Position numbers and translations under genes: made by a program
The notes under the pieces: generated by a model
Seen by the model: only the letters and a program-made list of their open reading frames with translations
Database searches by the model: none
What the model was told of the DNA's origin: nothing
NCBI GenBank assembly: GCA_023414875.1
Contig: JAEZMV010000002.1
Span: 124,001-188,000, forward strand
Source: Bacillota bacterium
GTDB taxonomy: Bacteria; Bacillota; Clostridia; Lachnospirales; Lachnospiraceae
Direction of reading: 5' to 3'
DNA: 64,000 nucleotides
In this document: piece by piece, positions 61,440 to 64,000 of the stretch
Layout: each line of letters starts with the position of its first letter
Numbering within the stretch: the stretch's first letter is position 1

Positions 61440-63179
61440 ATGATAACAGTTAAGAATCTATCCTACTCATATCCGCAAAAGGATCTATTTCATGATATTT
61501 CGTTTACTCTGGAGGACGGTCAGCATTGCGCTCTGATCGGAGCCAGTGGCAATGGAAAAAGCACTTTAGTAGATATCCTAATGGACCGGGAACGATATCT
61601 GTTCGATGGAGCTATAGAGATAACCCCCAATTGCAGAATGGGTTATGTAAGCCAGTTCTCCAAGCTGGATACCGCAAATGAAATTACCGTTTTTGAATAT
61701 ATCGCGGAAGAATTTATTAAGCTACAAAACGATATTGAATCGATTTGTGCTGAGATGACGTCCTCTTCGGAGCTTGATACTTTACTGGAAAAGTACCAAA
61801 TAGCATTTGATGCCTTTCAGGCAATCGGCGGTGATGACTACGAACGCCTCATTAAGATGAAACTAAATCAGGCTGACTTACTTAAGCATGAGGATTTATT
61901 GATTTCAAAACTTAGTGGCGGGGAGTACAAGCTAATCCAAGTGATTAAAGTGATGTTAACCGCTCCTGACTTATTGATTATGGATGAGCCCGATGTGTTT
62001 TTGGATTTTGAAAATCTTAATTCTCTAAGAAATCTAATTAATTCACACAAGGGAGCTCTACTGGTTATTACGCACAACCGATATCTGTTGAACCATTGTT
62101 TTCATAAAATATTACACCTAGAGAATAAGGAGCTTCAGGAGTTTGACGGGCGGTATATTGATTATAATTTCTCCCTACTTCAAAGTAAAATTGAGCTGCA
62201 AGAGCTGGCTGCTATCGATACAGAAGAGATTGAGAGAAATGAAGTTATCATCAATAAATTACGAAATGTAGCTTCGTACCATACAGAAGCTTCCAGAGGA
62301 AAATCCCTTAAGGCTAGAATTTCATTGCAAGAAAGATTAGAAGCACGTAGAATCAAGGCGCCGTTTGTGGAGATGAAAGAACCTGTCATCAATCTGATTA
62401 CGGATCAGGAACTAGGAGAAACCATTGTATTAAAAGTATCTGATTATAGTCTTGCCTTCGAGAATATTCTTTTAGAAAAGACTAATTTTGAAATAGAATC
62501 CGGAGATAAAGTAGCCCTGATCGGACCAAACGGCAGTGGGAAAACGACCTTAATCCGTGAAATTTTTACGAATGACCATAAAGCGATTGAGATAAACGAG
62601 GCCGTACGAATGGCGTATTTGTCCCAGCTTCAAGGCGAAGTATTAAATGAGGAGAATACGATCTATGAAGAATTCTTTGGTCTTGGTCTTAAAACATATC
62701 AGGCGATAAATTCCTATCTTTTTGATTATGGTTTTGAGGAGGAAATTATGACGCAAACGATAGGTTCCTTATCCGGAGGTGAAAAGAATTTACTTCAATT
62801 GGCTAAAATCGCTTTAAGTAAAGCAAACCTACTGCTTCTGGACGAACCTACAAGTCATTTGGATACCTATTCACAGTTAGCGCTGGAAAAAGCCCTTCAA
62901 AATTATAATGGTGCAGTTCTCATGATATCTCATGACTTCTATACCATCGTAAACTGTATGGATTACATTTTAATGATTGAAGACCAGACAATTAGAAAAA
63001 TAAGTATGCGAAAATTTAGAAAGATGATTTATGCCAGTCATTTTGATAAGGATTATCTAGAGCTAGAGCAAAAGAAAAAAGATGTTGAGACAAAAATAAC
63101 ATTGGCTTTAAAGGATAACAATTTTCTTCTGGCAAAGGATTTTTCCGACGAGCTAGAAGCGATCATTAAGTTAATGTAA
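61440..63179 (+). CDS. ABC-F-family ATPase
   Basis: 579 residues with two ABC domains and no membrane segments. First: Walker A GASGNGKST, signature LSGGEYKLIQ, Walker B LLIMDEPDVFLD. Second: Walker A GPNGSGKTT, signature LSGGEKNLLQ, Walker B LLLLDEPTSHLD. A helical linker of about 70 residues separates them and the C-terminus has a charged coiled-coil (LEQKKKDVETKI...). GGAGGTTAAT precedes the ATG at 61440. ABC-F proteins bind the ribosomal E site; some protect against antibiotics (Lsa, Vga, OptrA types). The long leader is compatible with drug-induced attenuation but resistance cannot be claimed. Confidence 0.92.
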   Translation: MITVKNLSYSYPQKDLFHDISFTLEDGQHCALIGASGNGKSTLVDILMDRERYLFDGAIEITPNCRMGYVSQFSKLDTANEITVFEYIAEEFIKLQNDIESICAEMTSSSELDTLLEKYQIAFDAFQAIGGDDYERLIKMKLNQADLLKHEDLLISKLSGGEYKLIQVIKVMLTAPDLLIMDEPDVFLDFENLNSLRNLINSHKGALLVITHNRYLLNHCFHKILHLENKELQEFDGRYIDYNFSLLQSKIELQELAAIDTEEIERNEVIINKLRNVASYHTEASRGKSLKARISLQERLEARRIKAPFVEMKEPVINLITDQELGETIVLKVSDYSLAFENILLEKTNFEIESGDKVALIGPNGSGKTTLIREIFTNDHKAIEINEAVRMAYLSQLQGEVLNEENTIYEEFFGLGLKTYQAINSYLFDYGFEEEIMTQTIGSLSGGEKNLLQLAKIALSKANLLLLDEPTSHLDTYSQLALEKALQNYNGAVLMISHDFYTIVNCMDYILMIEDQTIRKISMRKFRKMIYASHFDKDYLELEQKKKDVETKITLALKDNNFLLAKDFSDELEAIIKLM

Positions 63180-63461
63180 TCTCGCATATATTATTTGGTT
63201 TTACCGTAGATAAATAAACCGGTAACTACCTTTTTACACATTTGACATTTTATGTATATAGCAATATAATAATTAAAAGAATAGAATTTAATCTTACCTG
63301 AATTGAACTCATCAGTATTGATTTGTGGTGATTTAGTTCTAGTCAATCTTATTTTACTACAAGTCGGTGAGGGGTTAAATATTTTTGTTAAGAAAGTCTG
63401 TATTCATGTGGGTTGCGGCATTTTTCTGACGCCTAACTTTATTAATTTGGGGGTAAATCTA

Positions 63462-63764
63462 ATGGAAAGCCTAAGAAGATGGTCTAATGTATTTCTAGTA
63501 ATTAGCATTATTTTGAGCGCATTAACAATTGGAGTTTTTTTAAGGCTAAATGGGGAGTTTACTATACCAGATGATGGAGACCTAATACTATCACTGTATA
63601 TAAGAAAATGGGTATTATCTTTTGCTACTCTCTGCTTTATAGCAATTACTATTGCACTAAAGATGGTAATGTCAGCACTTGTTGGAGAGGCTTGGAGTGT
63701 AAAATTGAGAATTAACGATCTAGAAAAAAGAATTGAACAACTTGAAAATAGACTCCGTACATAA
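63462..63764 (+). CDS. Small two-helix membrane protein with coiled-coil tail
   Basis: 100 residues, MESLRRWSNVFLVISIILSA..., with two membrane segments (about 9-28 and 48-70) and a C-terminal heptad region (LRINDLEKRIEQLENRLRT) likely to form a cytoplasmic coiled coil. GGGGGTAAATCTA precedes the ATG at 63462; the 53 codons open upstream lack a ribosome-binding site. No family recognised. Ends before the terminator at 63814-63848. Confidence 0.75.
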   Translation: MESLRRWSNVFLVISIILSALTIGVFLRLNGEFTIPDDGDLILSLYIRKWVLSFATLCFIAITIALKMVMSALVGEAWSVKLRINDLEKRIEQLENRLRT

Positions 63765-63813
63765 TTTATCTCAATATTCATAAAAGACGAGATCGAAAGG
63801 CAAAACAAGCAAG

Positions 63814-63855
63814 GAGCGTGCCGCTCATCAACCATAAGTGGCACGCTCTTTATTT
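63814..63855. terminator. Terminator between convergent genes
   Basis: GAGCGTGCC (63814-63822) pairs with GGCACGCTC (63840-63848), followed by TTTATTTTTT. It lies between the small membrane protein gene and the partial gene on the minus strand. Confidence 0.85.
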
Positions 63856-63888
63856 TTTACTTATGTATCGTTAAATCTTTCAATTGGA

Positions 63889-64000
63889 CTAAAAATCACC
63901 AAAGGCATTTGCAAGATACCACTTCGAGCCAATCCTAATTACATCAATCTCAGTTTTATCAGTATCGCGATCTTCAGATCCTTTGATTGTCAGCTTTACT
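63889..64000 (-). CDS. C-terminal end of an unidentified protein, cut by window edge
   Basis: An open frame enters from the right edge on the minus strand and ends at TAG (63889-63891). The last 36 residues, VKLTIKGSEDRDTDKTEIDV then IRIGSKWYLANAFGDF, look like the end of a small secreted or lipoprotein domain in which a Trp-Tyr-Leu strand closes the fold (as in DUF4878- or NTF2-like proteins). Not enough is visible for an assignment. The convergent terminator at 63814-63855 supports that this is a real gene. Confidence 0.55.
   Translation of the reverse strand, partial: VKLTIKGSEDRDTDKTEIDVIRIGSKWYLANAFGDF

Noticed and set aside
1..64000. CRISPR array or prophage
   Set aside because: No regularly spaced identical repeats of 24-40 bp and no phage structural, integrase or terminase genes were found; the only short tandem array is the three-unit repeat at 43673-43738.

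Overview
The window looks like the chromosome of a low-GC, carbohydrate-degrading anaerobic Firmicute, most likely a Lachnospiraceae member of the Clostridium phytofermentans / Anaerocolumna kind. This is inferred from strong AGGAGG ribosome-binding sites, several binding-protein ABC sugar importers, a PPi-type phosphofructokinase, class III fructose bisphosphatase, corrinoid methyltransfer proteins and ABC-2/two-component modules. No rRNA, complete tRNA, CRISPR array or intact transposase was found.

Layout. (A) 1-8.7 kb, minus strand: a sugar or polyol operon read from a perfect sigma-A promoter at 8695-8723: FGGY kinase, SDR dehydrogenase, HAD phosphatase, ABC permease, binding protein, second permease, BtpA-like barrel, DeoR repressor and a Cof-type phosphatase cut by the left edge. 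(B) 8.8-9.2 kb: a gene-free stretch with a tRNA 3'-end remnant and several strong hairpins. (C) 9.4-20.6 kb: a ROK-regulated divergon. Leftwards it encodes an importer, a GH38-like protein with an altered catalytic motif and a D-lyxose-isomerase-family cupin; rightwards a split transketolase and a UroD-family protein. With the kinase of region A this could feed a lyxose-like sugar into xylulose-5-phosphate. (D) 20.7-26.0 kb: a corrinoid methyltransfer set (UroD/MtaA-like protein, a MetH-activation/2Fe-2S/ASKHA fusion, corrinoid protein) facing a PocR-AraC regulator. (E) 26.0-30.2 kb: a group II intron scar, then dhaL, dhaK, glycerol dehydrogenase and a second PocR-AraC regulator, with a large nested dyad over the promoter. 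(F) 30.4-43.7 kb: FBPase III, a chromate transporter, a LarA-family protein, a TIM-family protein, class II aldolase, PPi-PFK, a two-component pair, NagA and a divergent NagB; spacers carry shared palindromic repeats. (G) 43.8-48.2 kb: an SsuABC/TauABC-type importer and a LacI regulator. (H) 48.2-54 kb: a duplicated-domain hypothetical, a 41-residue Cys-containing protein behind a near-perfect Fur box, a CPBP membrane protease, and a response regulator / ABC / permease / sensor kinase operon resembling peptide-antibiotic detoxification loci. (I) 54.3-64 kb: an 1818-residue secreted mosaic protein, an XRE regulator with five 28-residue repeats, an ABC-F ATPase with a long leader, a small membrane protein and the tail of an unidentified gene.

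Functionally, much of the window concerns sugar uptake and lower glycolytic or pentose-phosphate flux, with local regulators (DeoR, ROK, LacI, PocR-AraC, two-component) controlling individual modules. The least conventional parts are the GH38-like/lyxose-isomerase/split-transketolase divergon, the LarA-TIM-aldolase-PFK operon, the fused corrinoid activator, and the Fur-boxed micro-protein. All functional assignments rest on reading motifs by eye; no database search was possible.
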